Assembly: GCA_003254905.1 (NCBI GenBank)
Contig: QANU01112002.1
Span: 831,228-895,227 of the forward strand
Source: Nissolia schottii
Lineage: Eukaryota; Streptophyta; Magnoliopsida; Fabales; Fabaceae
Direction of reading: 5' to 3'
Length of the DNA stretch: 64,000 nt
The notes beneath the pieces are model-generated. The model worked only from the letters and a program-made list of their open reading frames with translations, was not told the origin of the DNA and ran no database searches. The translations under genes and the position numbers were made by a program. Shown in pieces: positions 11,713 to 23,600 of the stretch (the first letter of the stretch is position 1; each line of letters starts with the position of its first letter).

Positions 11713-12410
11713 TTATTTAGTATCAGTAGCAAGGTCTTGATGAATATCTATTTATTTTGTTTCTATCTAGTTGCTTTGTTATAATTTTTTTTTATATTCA
11801 ATTCAAAAGAAAAAAAAAAAGTGCATGTCAAGAATCCTTAATTTTGGATATAGTAGGCGAATGTTTCTTTCAATTACATAGTGCAGCGATTGCAATTTGA
11901 GAAACAGGTGCAACGTGAAATTGCACATTTTGATTGTGATTTCTATATCTATTTGGTTACCACTGTAGCATAATTAATTTGTAGGTCGCAGTTCTACATT
12001 AGTTTGGGTCACTCTTGTTAGTGTGAAGGGTTTTTTTTTGTCTGTTGATCCTCTTTCTTATAGGATTTGTGTGCTCCTGAGTCAGTTTTTTATTCCTTTG
12101 ATAGTTTTTGTGTTTTAAATTCGATTCTTGAGTTAATTTTAATTTTCTCCTTTTTTTAGTTTGTGTTTTTTTTTATAAATTTTGGGTCTCTCATTTTTTT
12201 TAGTCTCATTAAATATTATGAGGATTTTTTTTTTAGTTTGAGTTTGATCCAATTTCTAAAACATCCTCAAGTGATCAAGAGAGATAAAAGGCAAGAGTGG
12301 TGAGTACAAAAAAGTGTAAAAGTCAATTTGAGTGTAAACACGAGTGTATATCTTTTGAGTAGAAACACATGAGTAGACTGGTGAGGTTATTTTACTAATA
12401 CTTTTATAGG
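11713..12410. other. Leader-like, T-rich DNA after the orphan LTR
   Basis: Rich in T runs, no open frame longer than chance. Probably the untranslated leader of the element to its left, but nothing diagnostic is visible. Confidence 0.35.
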
Positions 12411-14735
12411 TTATTTTATTAAAAGCCATGTCTGGGCTTTATGGTCTTACCATAACTTTACATGAATCATATTCTAATGAACGTACAAGGTATATCAAGG
12501 TCAACGTAAACTGTCACCAACTTACATTTCATCCTAGATATACTCTCATGAAAACAATTTTAAAATACATAACATGATAACATAATCCTTTAATTGATAC
12601 TGATAGCATAACATGATTTGATATATTTAAGTATTTTATCTTAGAAAAATAAAGATAGACAAAGATCCCATGCTTAGAGAGGTTATCAGATAAGAGAGGT
12701 GTGTCACAATGGACATCTTAAGTATCAAGTCTTGTCCTTTGCCTGAACCTTTCTTTAATATAAGTCTTCTCCCACCAAAATCTTTCCTTAACCATGATAT
12801 TTTATTAAGGGTTTGACTAAGCAATATGAATATCTATATTGATTAATATTAATCATACACACACAACGTGGATATATTTAATGCAGTGAAATATGTGGTC
12901 TCATGTAGTTCTAAAATAGTTTAATAATTTTCTAAAATAGCTTCGTAAATATCCACTTCATAAATAAAGAGTTTCTAAATAATATCATAAGAAAATAACT
13001 AATTAAATAAAAGAATAAATAATTTCATAAATACCTAAATAAAATAATAAATTTCACCTCCTAAGATTTTATAAAACGTGCATAAATAAAATAACGTTAA
13101 AATAAATAAATAACTTTAAAATAAATACATGGTCTAAAATAGGCCGTGAAGAAAGTCATTCACTTTAACAAGGCTAGCCGCTAAAGAGTACTAAGCTGAG
13201 AGCTTTTGACACCCTACGTGGAGGCACTGCTTCCCTACGAAAGGAAAACAAGAGAGAGAAAGAAATAAAAAATAACTAGAGTGAAAAGTCTCACAAGAGT
13301 GTGACCTCTCTAGCTTTAGAGTGAATTAGCAAGTCTAAACACTCACGGGAAGCCTCTATATATAGGGGGAGGAGGAGACCCCCTTCCACAACTTTAAACA
13401 ATGTGTGACTAATTTTCCGACATGCTGCAGCTCTCCCCAGGCGCTATAGCACGCCCAACACGCGTGTCGTTGCAGCGCGCTAGCTTTGCTGTCTCGCGTC
13501 TCGCACAAGATGAGCTCCACGTCTCGCGCGAGACGTGCCTTCTTCTTTTTTTTTTTTTTTTNCTTACCATGCTTCTGTTGTGCTTCTTTGATATTTCATA
13601 TCCACCCTTATAGCTACCTACTTGACATATACTGACTAGGCATGAGGACAAGGAATGAACGAGGACACAACTGACATAACTGACTTTGATATGCTTATTG
13701 TGCTCTAGATATGGTTGACTCTTCTAACTGACCTTAGACATGACATGACTAACATCCTATAGGCCTTATGTAACATTACGTCTTGTTCAAATGGGGTGCC
13801 TACCATTTACATAATCGTAACTTTACTTAAGGACGCTTGCTCCAATAGATATAGGGAAACCAGGCTCTTATAACACTCTGTCATGCCCCAACTTAGGACA
13901 TGACCAGTCCACAAAGGACTAGTTCCCTTACGGAAGAATCTAGAATGCTTTTCGTAAAAACATGTACTTTAAAAACAAATAACACTTTTATTTTCTAAAT
14001 AAACATAAACTCTTTTACATTAAACATAAATATACATGATAAAATACGCGACTAGTCCGAGGATCTTGTCTGTATACAATTGGAGTACTCTAGACATAAC
14101 TTGATTACAAAATAAAAATAAGACTAACAATTCATATGGGTAGCTTCACCTTAAGGTGAACTACTGACTTTTAGATTCTGATGTCTCTACACTATGCTTT
14201 GCTACACTGCTTCGTAACCTATAACTGGATGGGGGAGGTGAGAGGTGAGAACTCTGGGGAGAGTCTCAGCAAGAGGCCATCCGCACGGCGACATGGGACA
14301 GTTCGAAAACCATGGCATGCGAATGCAATACATAATATATATAACAAGCATAAAACATTTCTTTAATAATAACTAATACATAAATACAATTGAAAACATA
14401 ACCTTAGGGAGTTCTCTAGATAGACGTTCCGAGCATTACGGTTTCGTTTTATGATGCATTATCCTGAACGTATTACCCAAGTACCTAGGTCATGATAGTT
14501 GGGGATACACTGTCTGAGATCATAGATTCTTGATAGTTAGTCTTGGCACACTACCCAAGTACCTAGGCTATGACAGTTGGAGATACATTGTTCGAGTTCA
14601 TAGATTCCTGGTAGTTATCCCTAATTTACATGATACATGACATCGAACATCACAGGTTGCCATGTCTGAGTTTTACGGTCTTGTCCTAAATTTACATGAA
14701 TCCTATTCTAGTGATTGTACAAGGTATATAAGGGG
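12411..14735. repeat. Repeat-derived block with a direct repeat at its two ends
   Basis: The segment at 12425-12500 (gccatgtctgggctttatgg ... gtacaaggtatat) recurs at 14658-14732 in the same orientation with about 80% of bases kept by eye. Between them lie a GC-rich patch at 13430-13540 with a 20-bp perfect palindrome, a TATATATA at 13353, and 'tgtcatgcccc' at about 13871, which looks like an LTR start. I read the block as one or two degraded non-coding elements, perhaps LTR-type without genes; the family is not recognised. One undetermined base (N) lies at 13562 after a T run. Confidence 0.5.
14474..14617. repeat. Tandem duplication, two units of about 65 bp, 78-bp period
   Basis: Unit 1 (14474-14538) and unit 2 (14552-14617) both read tacccaagtacctagg... 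through ...catagattc.tg.tagtta, differing at roughly ten positions. A local duplication within the repeat block; no function visible. Confidence 0.8.
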
Positions 14736-15241
14736 CTTTAATGGGGGTATTATGGTGTGAGCTAGGCGGAAGATGGGCTGAATTAGAGTGGGCTAGGGGC
14801 TAGCGCCGGGCCATGTGCCAAACTGACAGCTCTAAATTACATTCACAATTTTGTTCCCGGTCTTTGGGGAAAGTGGTAACTGGTTTCCTCGTATCACTAC
14901 ATGCATCTCTAAGACACACTACAACACGAAAAGCAACGGTTCCCTCCATTCGCATTGAACTAGTCCAACAACTTCGTAGTTATCACCATTAACTCTTCAG
15001 GAAAATTCACTTACGCGCACAAGAAGTTAATTTTGATTTTCCATGAAATTTCCACGTCAACAAAATCACACTCTACCTGTTTGTCACACTTTATATAGTC
15101 GTTCATAAATTAATAAAGCTTTGATTCCGTACACTCAGACATAGTAAGTCTACACGGAATTAAACAGCGTTATTTTTCTTTTCCACTTCTCCTTGACCCC
15201 TTCCCTCACGTTTTCCCCTCCATAAGTCTTAACCCTTACTA
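14736..15241. other. Intergenic, upstream region of the second C2 gene
   Basis: No open frame of note. It forms the distal promoter of the gene at 15497. Confidence 0.4.
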
Positions 15242-15249
15242 TTATTTAA
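15242..15249 (+). promoter_or_regulatory. TATA-like element of the second BAP-like gene
   Basis: TATTTAAA followed by a pyrimidine-rich stretch, 250 bp before the ATG at 15497. Weaker evidence than for copy A because the 5' UTR would be long. Confidence 0.35.
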
Positions 15250-15496
15250 ACCCCACGCTTCTCCTATCCTTTCATCTCAAACAATCTTTCCCTCCCAACC
15301 ATAAAATCACACTTTCATATTCTTAGATATCTCATATTTATACATCACATAGTTTTGCATACACATTCACGTATATAACAAATTCCTAGAGGGTGTTTGA
15401 ATTTGATTATTTTAGAAAAATAATCGCCTTTTTATTTTATATTATAAATTGTTTCAAACTCAAAATAAGTTAGTTTAAACGAAACGTGCACAAACA

Positions 15497-16072
15497 ATGA
15501 TCATGAATGGTAGGCCGTCGTGCACCTTAGAGATCATGGTTATATCCGGCGAGAATCTATGCGTAGGTCGGAATCCATTGAGGGAGAACGCCTACGTTGT
15601 GGTTCGAGCAGAGTCCCTCAAATGTTGCACCACGAGAATGGCAAAAGCACAAGGCGAGGGTGATTCTTCTTCGAATTTTCTCTCATGGAACGACAAGTTC
15701 TTGTTGGACATTCCCACGCATGCAAGGTCCATCACCTTCGAGGTGAAATGCAGGACCTCAAACAATGTTGTGAAAAGCGTCGGCGTGGCAAGAATTGCGA
15801 TTTCCGATTTTTTTGGAGGGAAGGTTGTTTCCGAAAGCTCCATGCAAATGTTGAGTTATAGGTTGAGGGATTCAGATGGCCGGAGAAACGGGGTCATTCA
15901 TTTCTCAGTAAGGGCAAAGCCATCAGAGGATCAAGATTCTTTGTGTTCGGGCTCGGCAAAGCAAATGCCACCGAGTTTCAGCGGATTCGAGGGAGAGGTG
16001 ATGGGGTTTCAGGTTTCAAATGGAGTTGTTGTTGGCATTCCAGTTTCGTGGAGTTACCCTCGCAATATTTGA
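15497..16072 (+). CDS. C2-domain protein, BON1-associated (BAP)-like, copy B
   Basis: Intronless frame of 191 residues, paralogous to the gene at 5502. Shared landmarks: LEIMVISGENL at the start of the C2 domain, LSWNDKFLLDIPTHA in the centre, KSVGVARIAISDF, SYRLRDSDGRRNGVIHFSVRAK, and the tail GVVVGIPVSW. It has a longer loop after the third strand (AQGEGDSSSNF) and a longer linker before the tail. As in copy A the loop-1 'SDPYV' is replaced (LRENAYVVV), which suggests a role that does not rely on classical calcium coordination at loop 1. Family members associate with membranes and copines in defence control. The second in-frame Met (15503) is an alternative start. Function is inferred from family. 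Confidence 0.82.
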   Translation: MIMNGRPSCTLEIMVISGENLCVGRNPLRENAYVVVRAESLKCCTTRMAKAQGEGDSSSNFLSWNDKFLLDIPTHARSITFEVKCRTSNNVVKSVGVARIAISDFFGGKVVSESSMQMLSYRLRDSDGRRNGVIHFSVRAKPSEDQDSLCSGSAKQMPPSFSGFEGEVMGFQVSNGVVVGIPVSWSYPRNI

Positions 16073-17420
16073 ACTTTATTTATTTATTATTTCTTTTCAG
16101 ATGGAGTTTTTTTTTTATATTTTTAATGCGTTTATTTTAAGTTTTTTTTTTTTTTCAAAAATAGATATATGTATTGGGTGAGGCACGTTATATGTCTTTT
16201 AATAAAAATTGAACATGATTTATTTAATTTATTTCTTGACACAAAATTAAGAGAGATATAACTTGAATTATTATGGCTCTCAAATGTGTGTAGACATATT
16301 TTTATTCGTACCAATAGCAAATATACAAACAATACATATAGTTGCCTTTCACATTGTTGTGACTTGTTATGACATGTACTACTTAAGTAAATTTTCTTGT
16401 TTAAATACAATTTGTTAATATTGTAAATTTTTTGAGTGACATGGTAAATTAGAATTTTAACTTTAAATCTTATGTCATCGGTTTGAGATTGGACAAAGAC
16501 TCCAATGTTGCAAATATTGATTAACTACATACAGTAGTCAACTATACGAGTCTTTTGGTTCAGTTGGTATGTGTGTCCGCACAACGATCTTTAGTTTGAA
16601 TCTGAATTGCTTCATTGTGTTTTGTAAGAGCTCTCTACATTTACACAATAAAATATATACCATACATACATCTTATTTTTACATACATAAAATTTGTATT
16701 TTAATGTCTGTAATGTTTGTACACTTAATTAATTATAATTGAGAATGTCATATATAAGTTTATAATGTTTGTGCATTCATGAGTGTATGAACTTGGGTGT
16801 ACACATAGCATGTGTTGGACGCGCAAGTGAGCGAGAGTGGGAGAGAGAGATTAGCGGGAAGTTATATTGTGAGTCTTACCATATATTAATACGGGTATAT
16901 GTATAGTGTATGAATTTAGAGTATACATATAATAGAAATGTTCAAATATGTAAGAGTAAATAAGTATTGGTACTGTGGGGCAACTATTTGAAGTACGCAT
17001 AGTACAACACTTCACGTGTTGCCTTCTCTGTATTTCCTTGTATTTGCAGGTAACTAGCGGCAATGATGTTGTCATCATGAAATAAATTTAAAGAATGATA
17101 AGGATTTATTTCTATAATTTCAGGCTTGACCAAGTCTATGCAAAATAAATTATTTCTCTGATCTTGGTACTGAATTGCGTTAGAGTTCTTCAAACAAATC
17201 AAATTCTAGGTGCCTATGCATGATGCAGCAACCGTCTGATAGGAAAGGATATTAAAAATATTAATATTATTCTAGAACAATAGGTGAGAGTGAAATGTCA
17301 AAATAAAAAAGAATATTTAGATAAATATTTTTTAGAAACACTAGGAAAACATGTGTTTGAAGTAAATGTTTTAGAATATTTTAGAATATTTTGTCCTTTT
17401 ATTTTGTCATTTTATATAAA
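16073..17420. other. AT-rich intergenic DNA
   Basis: Contains the 3' flank of copy B and no supported gene. Open frames of 65-92 codons here are AT-rich, overlap on both strands and match nothing known to me. Confidence 0.5.
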
Positions 17421-17735
17421 GTTAAATATTTTAGTCCCTTTAAAATTAAAAAATTGTGTTAGGTCCTTAAAAAAATTTTCGTTAGGAACTATGAAATTTT
17501 TTTTGGTAGGTTTTAGTCTCTACCATTAAAATAAGATGTTAAGTGGTGGTGCCATGTGGCACATTTAATCATGTTACATGTTACATTTAACGGTCATATC
17601 AACACTTAACGTCCCCTTCTAATGGCAAAGACTAAAAACTACTAAAAAAATTTAGGGACTAATTACTAACAAAAAACTTTGGGGACCAAACATAAAAATT
17701 TTTAATTTTAGAGAGACTAAAAACATATTTAACCC
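17421..17735. mobile_element. MULE-like MITE of the TTAAATATG family, copy 1
   Basis: About 315 bp with inverted ends: left GTTAAATATTTTAGTCCCTT, right (reverse complement) GGGGTTAAATATGTTTTTAG. The inner arms are also inverted (aaaattaaaaa / tttttaatttta; 'gggact' on one side, 'agtccct' on the other). No coding capacity. The same family recurs at 35629-35981. I associate it with legume genomes from memory. Confidence 0.72.
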
Positions 17736-18754
17736 CTTTATTTATTTATATATATAGTCCTTTCATGTGATGCAATCAAGGAAGAAAAAAAGAATGTTTT
17801 TAATTACTATGTTTATCATTTAATAATTTTTAGTATGGACGAAAAAATATTATTTTTAATTACTATATTTATCATGTAATAGTTTTTAGCATCTTTTAGC
17901 ATAGGTTAATGTTTTAACTCTTCTTTCTTAGCATGAGGGACGGATTTATGTTGTAAAGTGTGGGGACACATGCCCCCACCAACCTTTAGATTTCTTTTAT
18001 TAATATACGAGTATATACATAGTTTTGCTCCTATTGTTTGATCAAGTTTAATTTCAGCTCCACATTGAATAAAAAAATTATTAAAAGCAATCAATTTATT
18101 ATATTTTTTATTGCACTTGTTACACAACATGATACCATATTCAACAATTTATTCTTCCTAATAACTTATTTTTTTAAAATAGTCATTGTATCATTTCAAG
18201 TTGAAATATTTTATCAAGAGCTTAACAAACATTTTATTGAGGTCATGAAAATTTAATTACTTCTTTGTATAACTTGTTTAAATATAAATGATTTATTTTC
18301 TACCTTTGATAAGGAGAAATTGGTTTGCTTAATTTTTTTTATCCATTTGAATTTTTTTTCAACTTGATTTTTGACACTTAATAGTAAACTTTGAAAAATT
18401 TATATTGAACGTCTTTTGATGACCATTTTTTTCCAATGTAAAGCATATCGATTATTTATTGGAATTTCTTCTTTTAAAGTTAGCTTTGGTATTCTTGTAG
18501 CAACTATGTCAATTGAAAGAAACAAAAAAATATGTTGTAGAAATCATAAAGAATCGGCTTCATAATCACGTGAGAAGTGAATTATTGAATAATTGTTTGA
18601 TAAGTAAAAGAAGAAGACATTCAAAGTGTTAAAATGATAAAATTATTTAAAGTTTTCTAAAATATGAAAAGAAAAAATGATTAATGTACACCTTACAATC
18701 TACCCCCATACTGCCAATTAATGATTTTATATTGTTGGCTCATGTGCACTCACA
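17736..18754. other. AT-rich intergenic DNA
   Basis: Long AT-rich tract without supported genes, RNAs or clear element ends. Confidence 0.45.
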
Positions 18755-18990
18755 CAGCTAGTGCACAAACACTTTAAAATACCTTCACAAACATTTTCAA
18801 GTATCTTGCGCAAACATTGTTAACATATTATACAAACATTTTTAACTAACATGACTTTTTAGTATGGTGCACAAATATTTTTAATTATTATGCACAAACA
18901 TTTTTAATTTTTGTGCACAAACATTTTTAATAATTAAAAATGTTTGTGTACAATAATTAAAAAGTTTATACACAACAGTTAAAAATATTT
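18755..18990. repeat. Array of GCACAAACATTTTTAA-like units with an inverted centre
   Basis: About eight degenerate units with the core ACAAACATTTTTAA. At about 18917-18949 the array turns over: 'acaaacattttta' is followed by 'taaaaatgtttgt', so the downstream units are in the opposite orientation. The transcript could fold into a hairpin. Shares its ACAAACATT core with the array at 62262-62900. Confidence 0.75.
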
Positions 18991-19865
18991 ATATATAATA
19001 GTTCAAAATATTTTTTCATAACAATAAAGTAGATGCGCGCAATATGACACAACTCATGTGAAAATAAGCAAACAAGGACATGTAAATTGATATGGTATTT
19101 TAGATTAATATATTTCTTTATGCCCAGGTATAATTACGTAAAAAAATTTATTATGTGTATGTAATTTTGTCCTCAATCTAATTTTTCTGAATCCATCATT
19201 GTGGATCACCTTGTTTATACTCTCGCTCTCGTTCACACACACAGCATTTATATCTCAGGTGAGTAATTCAGAGACTCGTCAGTGAAACTTTCTTACACGT
19301 ACGTTGAGGCTAAGTCACTGGCTTCGTGCATATATGCTCAGCAACTTCCTTCTAAGATTATAATATGGTTTGGTTGACTGACCCGTATCACCTGCCCCGT
19401 GTTGGACGGAGGTTTACTTACACCTTTTTCAAATCTGCAATTCAATTTTTCTGTGTCACGGTTCGTTGTTCTTCTTTCTTAATTTCTGATCTTTCAATTA
19501 AATGTTATGAATACAACCCTATCTTAATTCTAGAAAGCTACAACGTCATAATTTGCCTTACAAAAATTATTATCACCACCGTATAAATCTTTCCAAGACC
19601 TAAAACATCACTATTTTCATCTTTTTAATGATTAAATTGGCAACACAAAATATCAATTACATAACTATTTTATTTTAAATCTTTGATAGACTTATATGGT
19701 ATCATTAATCATTGGAGAACTAATATCATCATTCGTGTATCTTCTCAGAGTTAAAAGAGGGCTTTAGTATTACTAACTAAGAAAAGGAGGTATATATAAT
19801 TTTAAAAATGTTATTTGAATATCAACGTCAAGTCTACACTAGTCATATAATTTAATGTTTAAAAT
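18991..19865. other. AT-rich intergenic DNA
   Basis: No supported feature. A 73-codon open frame at 19365-19586 has no recognisable family. Confidence 0.45.
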
Positions 19866-20074
19866 TACTTAGAACCAGAAGTTGGGTGGAAGGGTGGCCT
19901 CAAAGAGAGTGATGAGCTTACTGATGTTCCTCCTGCGATAAGCAAAGTAGTCGGGGGTATATTTGCAAAGCTCACCGCCAAGATGATCGCCAAATCATTG
20001 CCATAAGTCAGTGGCAAGTCAGCACGAATGTCCGTTATGTTACCCCCAGCCCCATGACACATTTCCCTAAACAC
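19866..20074 (-). pseudogene. Fragment of an unrecognised protein-coding gene
   Basis: On the minus strand two overlapping frames read like parts of a real protein. The frame at 19865-20074 begins FREMCHGAGGNITDIRADLP. A second frame over the lower-coordinate half contains LGGELCKYTPDYFAYRRRN and ends PPNFWF at a stop codon. The mixture of W, Y, C and charged residues is unlike the AT-rich random frames nearby. The likely reading is the last exon of a host gene that has suffered a frame change. I do not recognise the family, and no upstream exons were found. Confidence 0.45.
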
Positions 20075-20622
20075 TTAGTAAATGGTTTGATTTCTAGTTA
20101 TATATATTGAAAAGGCTTTGTTCGAAGAAGAGACATGTTCTATATAATATGATACAAAATATATCCTATTTTAATGCATTCAAATACATGCCCCCGGCAA
20201 ACTTAACCCATCGTATCAAGAGTTCAAATCCTGTAACTGCTAATCTAAAGAAAATTTTATCAACCACCACTCTGGCCAACAATTATGCAAGAAAAAATAA
20301 GCGTTTTCATGTAATATGTATATTTCTCACAAGTGAAATTACAAGACCAACAACATTTATACATGGATTTGGATATTTTAATCCTAGCTCCATGACCACA
20401 TCATTCTATCTGATCATATTATCAGCTAAGATGAGAGGATTCAACTTCTTTATACACGCTCATGGAAACAAACTGTTTCCCAATATGGTTAGGTAAGAAA
20501 TATACATTAATGAGCAGAGACAGAGCAAAATGTGCCAATCTGGTGCTCTAATTGCAACAAAGTGCGGAATTTGGTTTTAAAAGATTGATGCTCTCCTAAT
20601 ATGAATGAAATAAGGAACTTGT
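20075..20622. other. 3' flank of the RING gene
   Basis: Holds the 3' UTR of the minus-strand RING gene next to its stop. A 129-codon plus-strand frame at 20107-20496 is not supported by composition or similarity. Confidence 0.45.
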
Positions 20623-23600
20623 TCAAACTTCTTGGTGGTGGTTACCGCCATTCCTCAAGATGTTAAACTTGCAGAGAGGGCAGGTAGCATTTAGAAGCAG
20701 CCATTTGTCAATGCACGTGCAATGGAAATGGTGGTTGCAAGGAAGCTCTCTGAGTTCAGCACCATCATCATAGGCAGAAAGGCAGATACAGCATTCCTGT
20801 TATTTACAACAAAGATATAATGTCAGAAGCGGGATTTGTCAAGCATAAGAGAATTCTGCATTGGCAAAATTGGGAAAGTGAAACCATCCATCAGATTATG
20901 TGAGAGAGCTGACGGCATTCTAAGCATAGAAACAAGTAATTTGACCCGTGCGGCTGAGCCTAAGAACAGGAAAGGTTTGTACAGGAGCTTACAATTACAA
21001 TTATAGGTAGCAACAGGATGTAAATAACTGTTTATATGCAGCCATTTTGTGATTAGCATAAACACGCAACTAAATGTGAAAACACATCTAGATGCACAAG
21101 TCACAAAGCTTTCAAGACCAAAACATGGATAATTGCTGCAACAACAACAACAATGATGACAACAACTAAGTCTTGTGTCACTAGGTGGGGTTAGTTACAT
21201 AGTTAAGACAATGCTATAGTGTAATGTTATAACTCATGTTAACATTCAAACCATTAAAATCTAGATCTCTTTAAATAATTTCAGTCATAGTTTTTCTAGG
21301 TCTCCCTCTACCTCTAGCTAATGGGTTACCTTCTATCTAATCTACTCTCTTTAATGGGACTTTCGCAAGCCTTTTTCCACACATGTCCAAGTCACTTAAG
21401 GCAAGACTCTACCATTCTTTCCACCAAGACAGATAATTGCAAATAAGTATTAAAATATGTTGTTTCAAAGCATGACATCTTTAGAACATTAGATAATCCT
21501 TATTTAATGCACTACAAACTTACCGCATCTTCTAAGGCAATAGCATGCTCAGCAGCTGCATCGTTATCACATTCCACCATTACTCCTCTGGAAGAATCTG
21601 GAATATCACCTTCATTCTTAGATTCCTTTATCATTCTGAAATTATATTTTGGCAACTGCTCAATCTCTTCCTTGGTCGCCCCTTCCTGTTCCCACATTAA
21701 AGGTCAAATTAAGTCTGATATAAGCTGAAAACTACGAACAATCTGATAAACACAAGAAAGGGAATTATAAAAATTATAAGGAAACACATCAATGCTTGAT
21801 GATTAAAACTAGTATCAGAATTCAGAACTTATACACTAAGCCTTGGATATACTGGTTCATGATTAAATATCAGCACACAGTATAAAATTTGGCCTGAAAT
21901 CAATTACAGTACAGACAAATTTAAACTTCATGAATTTCACAATGCACAGTCGCAAACCAAGTTCAATTCCATACAAAGAGCCACAGATACCAATATACAT
22001 AATGCAATAATGGAATATCTCATTCTAGATCAATATCTTCCTAACATATCGCAGAAAGTGTTAAACTTTTGTTATAATTCATGTGTAATGGCACCAAATA
22101 TAATTAAGAAAATACTAAATATATTATTGATGTGAATATGAGATAATAAGAACAAGGTGGTAGCACTTCGAGACGCCACCTACTCTCCTAGTGATAGCAA
22201 TTTGAGAAGCTATCAATCTCCTAACCCTAGTCCCAGGTCCCCAAATTCTAATTAACACACTCAACTCAACCTTAAACAGCAAATTATTAATTATAAAATC
22301 ACTAACCTATCCTTATCCCTATTTTCTAATTCATAATCCTAATACTAATCATACGTAGAAAAATAGCATTGGGCCGTGACATCATGCTACCCTTTTGCTT
22401 TGCTTCCATTTTTGTAAAGACCTTCTCTGTTTTTCGCAAGAAAGCAGTAACGACAGGCAATATTGACCATTAGATACTTGTTTGCGAAATTCATTTTCAT
22501 TCATAAATTAACAGGAACAGGAGTGGAGGTATTAATTACTAAATTATCTCAAAATAACCTCCGAACAAACAATAAAATAGGGCAAAAGCTTAGTTACCTG
22601 ATCTGCTACAACATACAAAATAGCAAGTATGCATGGGAGACAACAGCAAACAGCAATACCAATCAGACATGCAACAGCAACACAGATCAGTACAATCACA
22701 ACGTCGAAAGCAAGAAAGGTAATGCAGAGCCTGCAAAATACAACATGCGCAATTATTACAAAGTAGGCAGACTATGGGACGATTTCATAGAGAGAGCATC
22801 ATATAACCAATAGATTTTGTTCCAAGTTAAAACTAACCAGTAAAGCTGAGGTGAATCCCTTGTCAAATTCTGGCCACCAGCAGTTACCCAGTAGAACCCG
22901 ACAATCCACCATATGAATGAAAGCATGGTATTTGCTGACTCAATGTGTTTTGTGACACTGACAAAACAATGAACAATACAATTACAAACTTGTATAAGGT
23001 TAGAAACAAGGAGTTCTATACTTAAACACTAAATTTAGCAAAGCATAAACCAAAAACACAAGAAGATACTCTCAATCATGGCCAGAATGTACTTGGTGTC
23101 GCTAAATTAGAAGTGGAAGGGAGGGTGACTAAGGAGTAAGGAGTGAAAAACAAACAGCGTATTAAGACATGATGCAATGCATGAATGGAAAGGTTGAAAC
23201 ATTGTCAACTTTCATCCCTTCCCTCTCCACTTCTCCCTCCGTTGTCACTCCAGCCAAAGCATACCCCAGAATAATTCTTCTTAGGCACTCATCTCCTCAC
23301 ACATGGGATAGGTGGCAGAATAAGAGTGTACGTTAACATAAAAACAAGTTATGATAATCAAACAGTGTAAGCCGTGTATACGCAAGGTAATGTATGTTTA
23401 AGTGCATGTATAGCCATATTCTATATCGCAAAGCCCAACTCCATTTTCTCATGAAATCAAACCGCTCTTCAAGCGGTTTATAGACAGAAATTGGAAATAG
23501 TGATTGACCCCCAATGCTAATGGCATTTACTATTGCCTTTTCACAATTTCACCTTCAAGAGAACAAGCTTCCCACAAATTATAATAATTTACTCCACAGT

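Noticed and set aside
13562-13562. N after a long T run as a real gap with hidden sequence
   Set aside because: A single N at a homopolymer, like that at 44551 after a C run, is more likely a base-calling ambiguity than a missing segment.
18755-18990. CRISPR-like spaced repeats
   Set aside because: Units are degenerate, change orientation and have no unique spacers; the context is a plant nuclear genome.
20107-20496. 129-codon plus-strand open frame
   Set aside because: AT-driven composition, no family resemblance, lies in the 3' flank of the minus-strand RING gene; no splice or promoter context.
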